From NCBI GenBank assembly GCA_016703665.1, contig JADJBS010000020.1, positions 248,001 through 312,000 on the forward strand: a DNA stretch of 64,000 nt, read 5' to 3'. The notes beneath the pieces are model-generated. The model saw nothing but the letters and a program-made list of their open reading frames with translations. It ran no database searches and was not told the DNA's origin. The translations under genes were made by a program, and so were the position numbers. Below are positions 15,986 to 24,720 of this stretch, one piece after another; positions within the stretch are counted from its first letter, which is position 1, and every line of letters starts with the position of its first letter. Origin of the DNA: Candidatus Defluviibacillus avedoerensis (GTDB lineage: Bacteria > Pseudomonadota > Gammaproteobacteria > Burkholderiales > Burkholderiaceae_C).

Positions 15986-17315
15986 CAGCCAAGACAAGAC
16001 TCTGGTGCTGTTCAACTACGACTGGGATCAGGCCGGATTTGCCGCGCAAGCCAAGACTTGGCCCCACCTCAATGACGGGTTTGACTTGTTCAGCTTTCCC
16101 AGCAACGCCCACTTGGCCTGGTTTGACATGGAGCGCTTTGTGGCGCGCTGGGCCAAGCGCGCTGCACGCACCGGTGTCATAGCGGTCGTGTCCAACCATG
16201 AGCAGTTTGGGGTGCTCGCCGCTGCCCTGCTGGCCGAGCGCATGGGCTGGCCTGGCACGCCCGTGAACGCGGTGCTGGCCTGCCAGCACAAGCTTTACGC
16301 CCGCGAGGTGCTGGACCGTGTCTGCCCAGAGGCCAACACACGCCACGCCAGACTGCAAGCAGCCTACGGCGAGGACGTGCCCACCGATTTGACGTATCCG
16401 CTGTTCGTCAAGCCGGTGAAAGCCGCTTTTTCTGTCCTGGCGCGCGAAGTGAACAGCACCTCAGAGCTCTACCAGCACACGCGCTTTGGCGCTTGGGAGC
16501 TGTGGGTCATCAGGCACCTCGTGGAGCCCTTTGAACGTGTGTGTGCCAAACGCCTGCCCACAGCGGGCACTGCCCATAGCCTGATGCTGGAACAGGCCGT
16601 GACCGCCCCCCAACACTGCCTGGACGGCTACGTGTACAACGGCAAGGTACATCGCCTGGGCGTGGTGGACGTGGAAATGTACCCCGGCACCCAAGCCTTC
16701 ATGCGCTGGGACTACCCAAGCCGCCTGCCAAGCGCGGTACAAGACCAGGCCACCGGGGTAGCGGCGCGATTTTTGAAAGAAGTGGGCTTTACCCATGGCC
16801 TGTTCAACATGGAGTTTTTCCATGATCCTGTCACGGGCAAGCTGACCGTGATCGAGTTCAACCCTCGCCTGGCGTCGCAGTTTTCAGACCTGTACCAGCG
16901 GGTAGACGGCCTACAGCTCCATGCTTACGCATTGGCGCTGGCTCACGGTCAAGACCCAGCGACCGTGCCAAAACTGCGGCCTACCGCAGGCGCTGCGGCC
17001 AGCTTTGTCTACCGCCACTTTGACCCTGCGCGCCAGCCACATCTGCCAGACGAGCTGCAAACCCGCGTTTTCCATGAAGCCTACCCGGACGCGCTGCTGT
17101 TCACCTTCCCCAAATCCAAAGGCTCTGTTGCCCGAGACTACAAGTGGCTGGGCAGCTACCGCTATGGCATCGTCCACCTGGGGGGAGCCACGGCGCACGA
17201 CCTGCGCCGCCGCTGCGAGGTGGCCAGTTCGCTCCTCGGTTGGTCAGCGCCATATGCCGATCTGCACCACGGTGCAGTGCCGAGCAGCCATCCACAAACA
17301 GAATCCATCAGTTGA
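15975..17315 (+). CDS. ATP-grasp domain protein of unknown substrate
   Basis: A 446-residue protein starting MASSSQDKTLVLFNYDWDQA, overlapping the DUF547 gene by 11 bp. ATP-grasp features are visible: an N-terminal Rossmann-like pre-grasp part, the Lys strand YPLFVKPVKAAFSVLAREV, the purine-side acid strand LEQAVTAPQHCLDGYVYNGK, and the metal-binding end FNMEFFHDPVTGKLTVIEFN-PR. Such enzymes join a carboxylate to an amine or thiol using ATP. It belongs to the operon that ends with egtD, next to the selenoneine genes. A ligase acting on an amino-acid betaine or thiol is possible but unproven. No closer subfamily is recognised. Confidence 0.8.
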   Translation: MASSSQDKTLVLFNYDWDQAGFAAQAKTWPHLNDGFDLFSFPSNAHLAWFDMERFVARWAKRAARTGVIAVVSNHEQFGVLAAALLAERMGWPGTPVNAVLACQHKLYAREVLDRVCPEANTRHARLQAAYGEDVPTDLTYPLFVKPVKAAFSVLAREVNSTSELYQHTRFGAWELWVIRHLVEPFERVCAKRLPTAGTAHSLMLEQAVTAPQHCLDGYVYNGKVHRLGVVDVEMYPGTQAFMRWDYPSRLPSAVQDQATGVAARFLKEVGFTHGLFNMEFFHDPVTGKLTVIEFNPRLASQFSDLYQRVDGLQLHAYALALAHGQDPATVPKLRPTAGAAASFVYRHFDPARQPHLPDELQTRVFHEAYPDALLFTFPKSKGSVARDYKWLGSYRYGIVHLGGATAHDLRRRCEVASSLLGWSAPYADLHHGAVPSSHPQTESIS

Positions 17316-17352
17316 TACTTGTCATTTTTTCACCCTTCACTGGAGACCTTGC

Positions 17353-17949
17353 GTGAACATCAAATTCCTCTTCAAAACCCTGGCCATGCTGACCGTGGCA
17401 GCCGCACTGGCAGGCTGTGGCGCCATCGTGGCGCAAAACCCCTCGGGCAAAATCAAACCGGTGAACGCCGTGGCTGATAACCCCGAGCAGCGCCTGATGC
17501 TCAAGGGTGCCGACGTGGTGGCCTACTTCACGCAAAACAAGTATGTGCAGGGCAATGCCCAGTTCCGCAGCAGCTACGAGGGCGTGGACTTTCGCTTTGC
17601 CAGCGCCGAGCACAAAGCGCTGTTTGACCAGAGCCCCGAAAAATACCTGCCCGAATACGGCGGCTACTGCGCTAACGGCATTGTCTATGGCATCCCATGG
17701 GGTGGCGACGCAGATACCTGGAAGATGATCAACGGCAAGCTCTATATTTTTGGTGGCCAGGGCTCTAAAGACGCTTTTTTCATTGACGAACAGGCCAACC
17801 TCGCACTGGCCGAGAAATATTGGAAAGAAGAAGTGGCGGGCGGCAACAGCTTCATCCAGCGCAGCAAGCGCCTGGTCTTCAAGGTCCCGCATTACAAAAC
17901 AGGCGAGCAATTGGCCGCGATGGTGGATGCAGCCAAAGCCAAAAAGTAA
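17353..17949 (+). CDS. YHS domain lipoprotein
   Basis: A 198-residue protein using a GTG start at 17353 with a GGAGA RBS. Translation begins with V-to-M NIKFLFKTLAMLTVAAALAG, then C; LAGC is a lipobox, so a lipid-anchored periplasmic protein is expected. The YHS-type domain is recognisable in ADVVAYFTQNKYVQG, FRFASAEHKALFDQSPEKYL and EYGGYCANGIVYG. YHS domains are linked to metal binding in other proteins; this subgroup has no assigned activity. It sits 37 bp after the ATP-grasp gene and 22 bp before egtD in the same operon. Confidence 0.85.
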   Translation: MNIKFLFKTLAMLTVAAALAGCGAIVAQNPSGKIKPVNAVADNPEQRLMLKGADVVAYFTQNKYVQGNAQFRSSYEGVDFRFASAEHKALFDQSPEKYLPEYGGYCANGIVYGIPWGGDADTWKMINGKLYIFGGQGSKDAFFIDEQANLALAEKYWKEEVAGGNSFIQRSKRLVFKVPHYKTGEQLAAMVDAAKAKK

Positions 17950-17971
17950 GCTTCCACTGGAAATCCCCGCC

Positions 17972-18939
17972 ATGAAAAGCCCCCAGTTCATCCAGCTTTA
18001 CCAGGCGGACCACGCAGCCATTCGGGCCGAACTGGCCAACGGCTTGCTGGCGAGCCCCGCCCACACTTCGCCCAAGTACCTGTACGACGCCTTGGGTTCG
18101 CGCTTGTTTGAAGCAATCACGGAGTTGCCCGAGTACTACCCCACGCGGGTGGAGGTCGGCATCTTTGCCAGCCACGGCGCGGACATGGCCAAGGCAATGC
18201 CTGCCGGAGCCACCTTGATCGACCTGGGCGCGGGCAACTGCAACAAGGCCGCCAGCCTGTTTGATCGATTCCGGCCCACACGCTATGTGGCGGTGGATAT
18301 TTCGGTGGATTTTTTGCGCAATGCCCTGGCCTGCCTGCAGCGCCAGTACCCGGCGCTGGACATGGTGGGGGTAGGCATGGATTTCTGTGCCGGGCTGACC
18401 CTGCCCTCGGAGGCGGGCGACATGGCGGACACCCCCGCGTGATGTTCTACCCTGGTTCCAGCATCGGCAACTATTCACCTGCTGATGCGCTGGTATTTTT
18501 GAAAAGCGTGCATCAAGCCTGTGGGCCGCTGGCAGGTAGCGGGCTGCTGATTGGTGTGGACTTGGTCAAACAAACCGACGTGTTGCAAGCCGCCTATGAC
18601 GACGCGCTGGGCGTGACCGCCGCCTTCAACCGCAACCTGTTGCTGCACATCAACCGGCTGCTGGGTGCTGACTTTCACTTGGGCCACTGGACGCATGTGG
18701 GTCTGTACAACGCAGCACTGTCACGCATCGAGATGCATCTGCAGGCCAGCCAGGCCGCCACCGTCCGCTGGCAGGCAGGCGAGCGGACATTTGCGCCAGG
18801 TGAGCGCATTCATACCGAGAATTCATACAAATGGACGGTGGAGGGCTTTGCTGCCCTGCTGCACGACGCGGGCTTTGCCGCCCCGGTGTGCTGGCAAGAC
18901 CCGGGCAAACAGTTTGCTGTGATGTGGGCCGCTTGCTGA
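17972..18939 (+). CDS. egtD: L-histidine N-alpha-methyltransferase EgtD, one-base frameshift
   Basis: Makes hercynine (N-alpha-trimethylhistidine), the precursor of ergothioneine and selenoneine, from histidine and SAM. The first frame (17972-18442) starts MKSPQFIQLYQADHAAIRAE and has the SAM motif LIDLGAGNCNKAASL and YVAVDISVDFLRNAL. It stops at 18442. The family block FYPGSSIGNY continues in another frame from 18437 to 18939 (GERIHTENSYKW near the end). Adding one C to the five-C run at 18432-18436 restores a 322-residue reading frame of normal EgtD length. I treat it as one gene with a probable sequence error. Last gene of the operon from 12999. Confidence 0.9.
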
Positions 18940-18950
18940 GTTCAATCATT

Positions 18951-18997
18951 ATTTTGATAGCAATCTATCTATACCGCTATTGCCTAAAGTTTGTTTT
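18951..18997 (+). repeat. Dispersed ~45-bp repeat, copy 2, between egtD and senA ends
   Basis: Sequence GATAGCAATCTATCTATACC followed by GCTATTGCCTAAAG and a TTTTTT tract. It fills the whole convergent gap between egtD and senA and abuts the senA stop codon at 18998-19000. It aligns with the other three copies over about 44 nt. Confidence 0.5.
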
Positions 18998-20164
18998 TTA
19001 TTCAATACCAACCGACCGGAAGCCCGCCAGAATGTCCTGCCGCTCCGGCGGGAAGTAATTGCGGTAGCGCGGATGGCACATCAAAGCCGCCGTGGCACAG
19101 CTGGCACCGCGCAACACCCTTCGGCTGCCAAACCAGGGCGCCGAGTAGTCGCGGTACGGATGGGCCGCAAAGCCTGGGTAGGGCTCGAAAGCGCTGGCGG
19201 TCCATTCCCACACACTGCCCCAGGTCAAGTTGGGCTGGGTCATGGCCACACATTCCCACTGCACTTCGGTCGGCAAGCGGCGGCCTGCCCATTCGCACCA
19301 GGCCTGCGCGTCGTGCCAAGTCAAATGAACGGCGGGACTGTCCAGATCCAACGCAGTCCACTCGCCAAAGCTTTGCTGCTGCCACTGGCCTGCAACCAGC
19401 TGACGCACATGCGGCGCAAGCGCCCGACCGGTGGCTTGCACAAAGGGCAAGTAGCGACGCCACGACACCGCTGTCTTGTCGATGACAAACGCATCCACCG
19501 CCACGTCGTACCCCCTCTGTTCGTTGTCAAACGCAAAGCCCGGCGCGCCGCCCCATCCCATGGCCCATGTTTGAGCCGGCACCCCGATCTGCTGTTCATT
19601 GCAGGCTTGCATGGGCCTTGCCCAGGCCAGGTCAGTCGGCACGGGCAGGCCCAGGTTTTGCGCCATGTAGACAGCGGCCTCGTTGTGCATGGCCTCATGC
19701 GCCAGTGCCAGCCGCCAGAAGTACAGGCTGGCATCATCCTCAGCAGCATGGGCCAGCAGGGCCAGCGATTCGGTCTGGGCCTGCGCCAGGTAGGTCAGCG
19801 TCTCGTCCAGGCCGGGCAGTGGCAAATGCCAGCGTGTGGTGTGAGGCACTTCGCTGGAGTTGTACCAGGCATCGGCCTGTGGCAGGCGCGACGCAGTCCG
19901 CCCCACCAGCGGATCGGCCGCAATACCCTGTGCGCGCTGAGGGTTGCGGGCGATCCACCAGTCTTGAAACCAGGCCACGTGGCCCCATTCCCAAAGGGGT
20001 GGGTTCAGCGCCTCGGCATAGCCGATGCGTAAGTCAGGGCAGGCCTTGAGCCAGGCCTGGACCAAGCCCAGCGTGCGCGCCCGGGTGGCTTGCATTTGGG
20101 TAGCAAGCGTTGCTGCATCGGCAAAACGGAAGTCCGAGTCCTGGGTTTGGTTAGGATGGCGCAT
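18998..20164 (-). CDS. senA: Selenoneine synthase SenA (EgtB-like)
   Basis: A 388-residue EgtB-superfamily non-haem iron enzyme. The ATG at 20164 (MRHPNQTQDSDF) is chosen over a longer frame that overlaps senB. A DinB-like N-terminal part carries the iron ligands H62 (WEWGHVAWFQDWW) and H156/H160 in AHEAMHNEA, the expected HxxxHxE motif. The C-terminal formylglycine-generating-enzyme-like part includes GYDVAVDAFVIDKTAVSW, RLPTEVQWE and the ending RNYFPPERQDILAGFRSV. EgtB adds a sulfur donor to hercynine; SenA adds a selenosugar. I call it SenA because it sits beside senB and senC. An EgtB role cannot be excluded from sequence alone. Confidence 0.82.
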   Translation of the reverse strand: MRHPNQTQDSDFRFADAATLATQMQATRARTLGLVQAWLKACPDLRIGYAEALNPPLWEWGHVAWFQDWWIARNPQRAQGIAADPLVGRTASRLPQADAWYNSSEVPHTTRWHLPLPGLDETLTYLAQAQTESLALLAHAAEDDASLYFWRLALAHEAMHNEAAVYMAQNLGLPVPTDLAWARPMQACNEQQIGVPAQTWAMGWGGAPGFAFDNEQRGYDVAVDAFVIDKTAVSWRRYLPFVQATGRALAPHVRQLVAGQWQQQSFGEWTALDLDSPAVHLTWHDAQAWCEWAGRRLPTEVQWECVAMTQPNLTWGSVWEWTASAFEPYPGFAAHPYRDYSAPWFGSRRVLRGASCATAALMCHPRYRNYFPPERQDILAGFRSVGIE

Positions 20165-20182
20165 GGAAAGCTTGAAATCCTG

Positions 20183-21157
20183 ATGAAACGCTTGCAAACC
20201 GTCATCGTAAGCCCTGCCCTGGCAGACGCCAACAATGGCAATTGGCAAACGGCCCACCGCTGGCAGCAGATGCTGTCGCACAAACACAGGGCACGGGTGG
20301 TGCGTGCCTGGCCAGATGCACAGGCGGGCGGCGACGATGTGATGCTGGCACTGCATGCGCTGAAGTCAGCCGATGCCGTCCAGGCCTGGCACAGCCAGGT
20401 GGGTAGCCAGGGGCTTGGCGTGGTGCTGACAGGTACCGACCTGTACCGTGACCTGGCGCAATCCCCTCAAGCCCAGACCTCGGTGGCAGTGGCCGGTCGT
20501 CTGGTGTCCTTGCAAAGCCGTGCCATTGAAGCCCTGCCCGCTGACATGCGTCACAAAGCGGTGGTGATTTACCAGTCCACCCCCACGCGCCAGACACTGC
20601 CCAAAACGACCCGCCACTTGCGTGCCGTGATGGTGGGCCATCTGCGCGATGAGAAAGACCCGTTGACCCTGATGGCGGCGGCCAGGCACCTGGTGGGTGA
20701 TGCGGGCATCCTGATCGACCATGTTGGCGAACCGCTCGTCGCGCAGCTTGGCGCTGCCGCGCAGGCCACCGCACAGGTCTGCCCAGGCTACCGCTGGCTG
20801 GGCGGCCAGCCGCATACAGCCACCTTGAAGCGCATTCAGCGTGCCCATGTACTGGTGCATACCAGTCGCATGGAAGGAGGAGCCCATGTGCTGATGGAAG
20901 CCATCTGCAGCGGCACGCCGGTGCTGGCGTCACGCATGCCGGGCAATGTGGGCATGCTGGGTGCAGACTACGCGGGCTACTTCGAGGTGGGTGACTCGGC
21001 GGGGCTAGCGACTTTGTTGCGCCTTTGCCAGAACCCGCACGGCAGCCCCTTGATGCAACAATTGCGGCACCAGTGCGCTGCGCGTGCACCCCTTTTTGCA
21101 CCCCGCAATGAACAGCGGGCGCTGGAGCGCCTGGTTGAAGAACTTGGAAATCATTGA
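20183..21157 (+). CDS. senB: Selenosugar synthase SenB (TIGR04348-type glycosyltransferase)
   Basis: A 324-residue GT4-like glycosyltransferase. The start is the ATG at 20183 (MKRLQTVIVSPALADANNGN); the PALADANNGNWQTA motif is typical of this family, once known only as 'putative glycosyltransferase TIGR04348'. The donor-binding region HTSRMEGGAHVLMEAICSGT is clear. In Variovorax, SenB joins selenophosphate to a UDP-sugar to make the selenosugar used by SenA. The gene is divergent from senA, with only 18 bp between the two start codons, and its stop is directly followed by the senC start (TGAATG). Confidence 0.85.
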   Translation: MKRLQTVIVSPALADANNGNWQTAHRWQQMLSHKHRARVVRAWPDAQAGGDDVMLALHALKSADAVQAWHSQVGSQGLGVVLTGTDLYRDLAQSPQAQTSVAVAGRLVSLQSRAIEALPADMRHKAVVIYQSTPTRQTLPKTTRHLRAVMVGHLRDEKDPLTLMAAARHLVGDAGILIDHVGEPLVAQLGAAAQATAQVCPGYRWLGGQPHTATLKRIQRAHVLVHTSRMEGGAHVLMEAICSGTPVLASRMPGNVGMLGADYAGYFEVGDSAGLATLLRLCQNPHGSPLMQQLRHQCAARAPLFAPRNEQRALERLVEELGNH

Positions 21158-23440
21158 ATGCAAACCCCCCAGAACACCGTGTTGCGTGACATCGTCTTGA
21201 TCGGCGGTGGGCACAGCCATGTGGGCGTGCTCAAAAACTTTGGTATGAACCCCGAACCCGGCGTGCGACTGACGCTGATCTGCACAGACACGCACACGCC
21301 TTACTCAGGCATGCTGCCAGGCTATATATCAGGGCATTACAGCTACGACGACGTCCACATCGACCTGGGCCGTCTGGCTGCATTTGCGGGGGCTCGGCTG
21401 CTTCGAGATGAGGTGACAGGCATCGACCGCGACGCCAAGCGTGTAATCTGCCGACACCGCCCCCCTGTGGCTTATGACGTGGCGTCCATCAACATTGGCT
21501 CCACGCCCCAACTGGCCCAGGTGCCCGGCGCATCGGCCTACGCGGTGCCCGTCAAACCCATCCGCCAGTTCAACGAACGCTGGCTTGGGCTACTGGCGAG
21601 GGTACGGTCGCACCCCGGCACCACCACCATTGCCGTGGTAGGCGGGGGCGCAGGTGGCGTGGAAATGGTGTTGTCCATGCAGTACCGCCTGCGCAACGAA
21701 CTCAAGGCCATGGGCCGCAACCCGGACGAGTTGCAGTTTCACCTGTTCACATCCAGCACTGAGCTTTTGCCAACCCACCCCGCATGGGTGCGCAGCAAAT
21801 TTGTACAGGTGCTGGCCGAGCGCGGTATCACCGTCAACCACAACGCAGCGGTGCAACTGGTGTCCGAAGGTGGCCTGCTGGCCAGCAACGGCCGGGCCTT
21901 GATGACGGACGAGATATTGTGGGTAACGCAAGCAGGCGGAGCCGGCTGGCTGGAGACGACAGGGCTGGAACTGGATGAGCGCGGGTTTATCAAGGTCAAC
22001 GACTGCCTGCAAACTCTGACTGACCCCGCCATTTTTGCTGCAGGTGACATTGCCTGCATGGTAAGCCGCCCACTGGAGAAGGCCGGTGTGTTTGCGGTGC
22101 GGCAGGGCAAACCGCTGGCGGACAACTTGCGACGCAGCACACGAGGCGAGCGCCTGCGCGCTTACCGCGCACAGCGCCACTGGCTGTCGCTGATCAGCAC
22201 GGGCGACCAATACGCGGTAGCCTCTCGCGGCCCCTTTGGCTTGGCAGGTGAGTGGGTCTGGCGTTGGAAGGATTCGATAGACCGCACCTTCATGCAGCGC
22301 TTCAGCCAGTTTGATGCGATGCCCGCCACACCATCCCGCCAGGCAGCACCCCGATTGCAGCTGACGCCAGAGGAGTCGCTGCAAGCCATCTCGGCCATCG
22401 CCATGCGCTGCGGCGGCTGTGGCGCCAAGGTGGGCGCGGGAGTGTTGTCGCGCGCTTTAGGGGCACTCAAACCTGTCGAGCGCGATGATGTGTTGATTGG
22501 CCTGCATTCACCCGACGACGCCGCCATCGTGCGTGTGCCACCGGGCAAGGCCATGGTGCACACGGTGGACTTCTTCCGGTCTTTCGTTGACGACCCTTAC
22601 CTCTTTGGCAAGGTGGCGGCCAACCATGCGCTGGGCGATATTTTTGCAATGGGTGGCGAGGCGCAGTCTGCCACGGCAATAGTCACCGTGCCGCCGGGGC
22701 TGGAAGCCAAGGTCGAAGACCTGTTGCTGCAGATGATGACCGGCGCCATCGAGGTGCTGAACGAGGCGGGCTGCGCCCTGGTGGGTGGTCACACCGGCGA
22801 AGGCCAAGAGCTGGCGCTGGGCTTTGCCATCAACGGCTTGGTCGACGAAGACATGCACCAGGTGATGCGCAAAGGCGGCATGCAGCCCGGCGATGCGCTC
22901 ATCCTGACCAAGCCCATTGGCACGGGCACCCTGTTTGCCGCCCAGCCTCGCCTGATGGCCAAAGGCCGCTGGATTGACGCCGCGCTCAAATCCATGGTGC
23001 AAAGCAACCGCATTGGTGCGCAAATCTTGCAGGCACACGGCGCCACCGCCTGCACCGATTTGACCGGCTTTGGCCTGCTGGGGCATTTGGTGGAGATGAC
23101 GCGCCCCTCTGGCGTGGATGCCAACATCAACCTGAGCGCCCTGCCCGTGCTGGACGGTGCCGAGGAATGCGTGGCCGCCGGCGTGCTCAGCTCGCTGCAG
23201 CCCGCCAATGTGCGCCTGCGCCGCGCTTTGCGCAACCAGGAGGAATTTGCCAGCCACCCACGGTACCCGCTGCTGTTTGACCCGCAAACCGCCGGTGGCC
23301 TGTTGGCCAGCGTGCCACCCGACAAGGTGGATGACTGCATTGCCGCGCTGCACGCCAGTGGTTACGACCAAGCTTGTGTGATTGGCGCCATCTTGCCGCA
23401 GGGCGAGGTACTGGAGCCGATTCACCTGAGTGCGCGCTGA
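21158..23440 (+). CDS. senC: Selenide, water dikinase with N-terminal NADH dehydrogenase-like domain (SenC/SelD)
   Basis: A 760-residue fusion. Residues about 10-390 form a pyridine nucleotide-disulfide oxidoreductase-like domain (IVLIGGGHSHVGVLKNFGMN, AVVGGGAGGVEMVLSMQYRL, IFAAGDIACM). Residues about 405-760 form selenophosphate synthetase: RCGGCGAKVG with C421 and K424 in the spacing of the E. coli catalytic Cys17/Lys20, the aspartate-rich SPDDAAIVRV, and GDIFAMGGEAQSATAIVTVP. It uses cysteine, not selenocysteine. It makes selenophosphate for SenB. No selA/selB or tRNA-Sec genes are in the window, which favours the small-molecule role. Translationally adjacent to senB. Confidence 0.88.
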   Translation: MQTPQNTVLRDIVLIGGGHSHVGVLKNFGMNPEPGVRLTLICTDTHTPYSGMLPGYISGHYSYDDVHIDLGRLAAFAGARLLRDEVTGIDRDAKRVICRHRPPVAYDVASINIGSTPQLAQVPGASAYAVPVKPIRQFNERWLGLLARVRSHPGTTTIAVVGGGAGGVEMVLSMQYRLRNELKAMGRNPDELQFHLFTSSTELLPTHPAWVRSKFVQVLAERGITVNHNAAVQLVSEGGLLASNGRALMTDEILWVTQAGGAGWLETTGLELDERGFIKVNDCLQTLTDPAIFAAGDIACMVSRPLEKAGVFAVRQGKPLADNLRRSTRGERLRAYRAQRHWLSLISTGDQYAVASRGPFGLAGEWVWRWKDSIDRTFMQRFSQFDAMPATPSRQAAPRLQLTPEESLQAISAIAMRCGGCGAKVGAGVLSRALGALKPVERDDVLIGLHSPDDAAIVRVPPGKAMVHTVDFFRSFVDDPYLFGKVAANHALGDIFAMGGEAQSATAIVTVPPGLEAKVEDLLLQMMTGAIEVLNEAGCALVGGHTGEGQELALGFAINGLVDEDMHQVMRKGGMQPGDALILTKPIGTGTLFAAQPRLMAKGRWIDAALKSMVQSNRIGAQILQAHGATACTDLTGFGLLGHLVEMTRPSGVDANINLSALPVLDGAEECVAAGVLSSLQPANVRLRRALRNQEEFASHPRYPLLFDPQTAGGLLASVPPDKVDDCIAALHASGYDQACVIGAILPQGEVLEPIHLSAR

Positions 23441-23521
23441 GTTTTAGGCTGTGCTGGCCCAAACATTGCCTGCGCCATTAACATCTTGCATCCCCGCCGT
23501 ATTTCATCAGGACACCAAAGC

Positions 23522-24514
23522 ATGCCAACACTTACTCGTCGCCACATTTTGAGCGCCCTCTCTCTCACGGCATTGGCCAGTTGCGGCTTGTCGCAAGCCC
23601 AAAGCTGGCCTCAAAGCCCGATCACGATGGTGATGGGTTTCCCCGCCGGATCTGGTGTGGACGTGGTGGGGCGCGCAATTCAAGAGCCTTTGGGCAAGCT
23701 ACTGGGCCAGCCCGTCATCATTGACTACAAGCCCGGTGCCGCAGGCAACCTGATGAGTGAACACGTTGCCCGAGCCAAACCCGATGGCTACACCCTGGCC
23801 TTTGGCACGGCCGCCACGCACGGCAGCAATGCAGCGCTGTACAAGAAACTGAGCTTTGACGTAGAGGCAGACTTTGTGCCCGTGGCCTTGATCCTGGACG
23901 TGAGCAATGTGCTGATGATCAACCCCGATGTGTTACCTGCCAAGACAATGGCCGAATTTGTGTCGATGGTGTCCACAAACCCGGGCAAGTACAACTTTGC
24001 ATCCACGGGCAATGGCACAGGCACGCACATGGCCTTTGCCGAGCTGAACTCCCGCCTGGGACTGAACATGATCCATGTGCCCTACAAAGGCGGGCCAGAC
24101 GCCATCACCTCGGTATTGAAGGGTGAGACCTGCTGCATGATGAGCCAGGTACAAACCGGCATGCCCCATTACAAGGCGGGCAAGGTGCGCTTTTTGGGGG
24201 TGACCACGGCCAAGCGCGTGGCCGCTGTGTCTGAGGTACCTGCGATTGCGGAATCTGGCCTGAGTGGCACAGCGGGATTTGACAGCTCGATCTGGTTTGG
24301 CATCTTTGCGCCGAAGGGAACCGATGCGCAGATCGTGGCCAAGATCAACAGCGCTGTGAAGGCCGTGCTGGAGCAGCCCGAGATTCGCAGCAAGTTTGAA
24401 GCGGGTGGCAACACGATCCGCATTGAGTCGCCTGAGCAGTTTCGCGCAACGGTGAAAGCCAACCGTGCCAAGTGGGCTGAGGTGGTGCGGGCGGCGAATG
24501 TGTCGATTGATTGA
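23522..24514 (+). CDS. Bug/TctC-family substrate-binding protein
   Basis: A 330-residue periplasmic receptor starting MPTLTRRHILSALSLTALAS. The signal peptide runs to about residue 27 (GLSQAQS). Family motifs are present: WPQSPITMVMGFPAGSGVDV, DYKPGAAGNLMSEHVARAKP-DGYT, the central GTHMAFAELN and NMIHVPYKGG, and the C-terminal region GIFAPKGTDAQIVAKINSAV. It is the second Bug receptor in the window and is only distantly similar to the one at 488-1456. It lies 81 bp past senC on the same strand, but nothing links it to selenium metabolism. No TctAB transporter genes accompany it. Confidence 0.93.
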   Translation: MPTLTRRHILSALSLTALASCGLSQAQSWPQSPITMVMGFPAGSGVDVVGRAIQEPLGKLLGQPVIIDYKPGAAGNLMSEHVARAKPDGYTLAFGTAATHGSNAALYKKLSFDVEADFVPVALILDVSNVLMINPDVLPAKTMAEFVSMVSTNPGKYNFASTGNGTGTHMAFAELNSRLGLNMIHVPYKGGPDAITSVLKGETCCMMSQVQTGMPHYKAGKVRFLGVTTAKRVAAVSEVPAIAESGLSGTAGFDSSIWFGIFAPKGTDAQIVAKINSAVKAVLEQPEIRSKFEAGGNTIRIESPEQFRATVKANRAKWAEVVRAANVSID

Positions 24515-24720
24515 TCTTTTGCCTGCGGTTTTGGGCTAGCGGGCTTCGGCAGGCACACCAGCCTCAAACCAGGTGCTCACCCAAGATTCATGCCTTGTCC
24601 CAAAGCAAATTCATACAGTAGCGATAAGTTTGTCTGTTTCTAGCTCAAAAATCCAATCGACATGCGACTATCAAGGCCATGCATAAGGCGCGTTTGTGCT
24701 TTACAGCCAGCAAGAGCAAC

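Noticed and set aside
22400..22450. Selenocysteine in the SelD active site
   Set aside because: The frame has an ordinary Cys codon at the catalytic position and no in-frame TGA.
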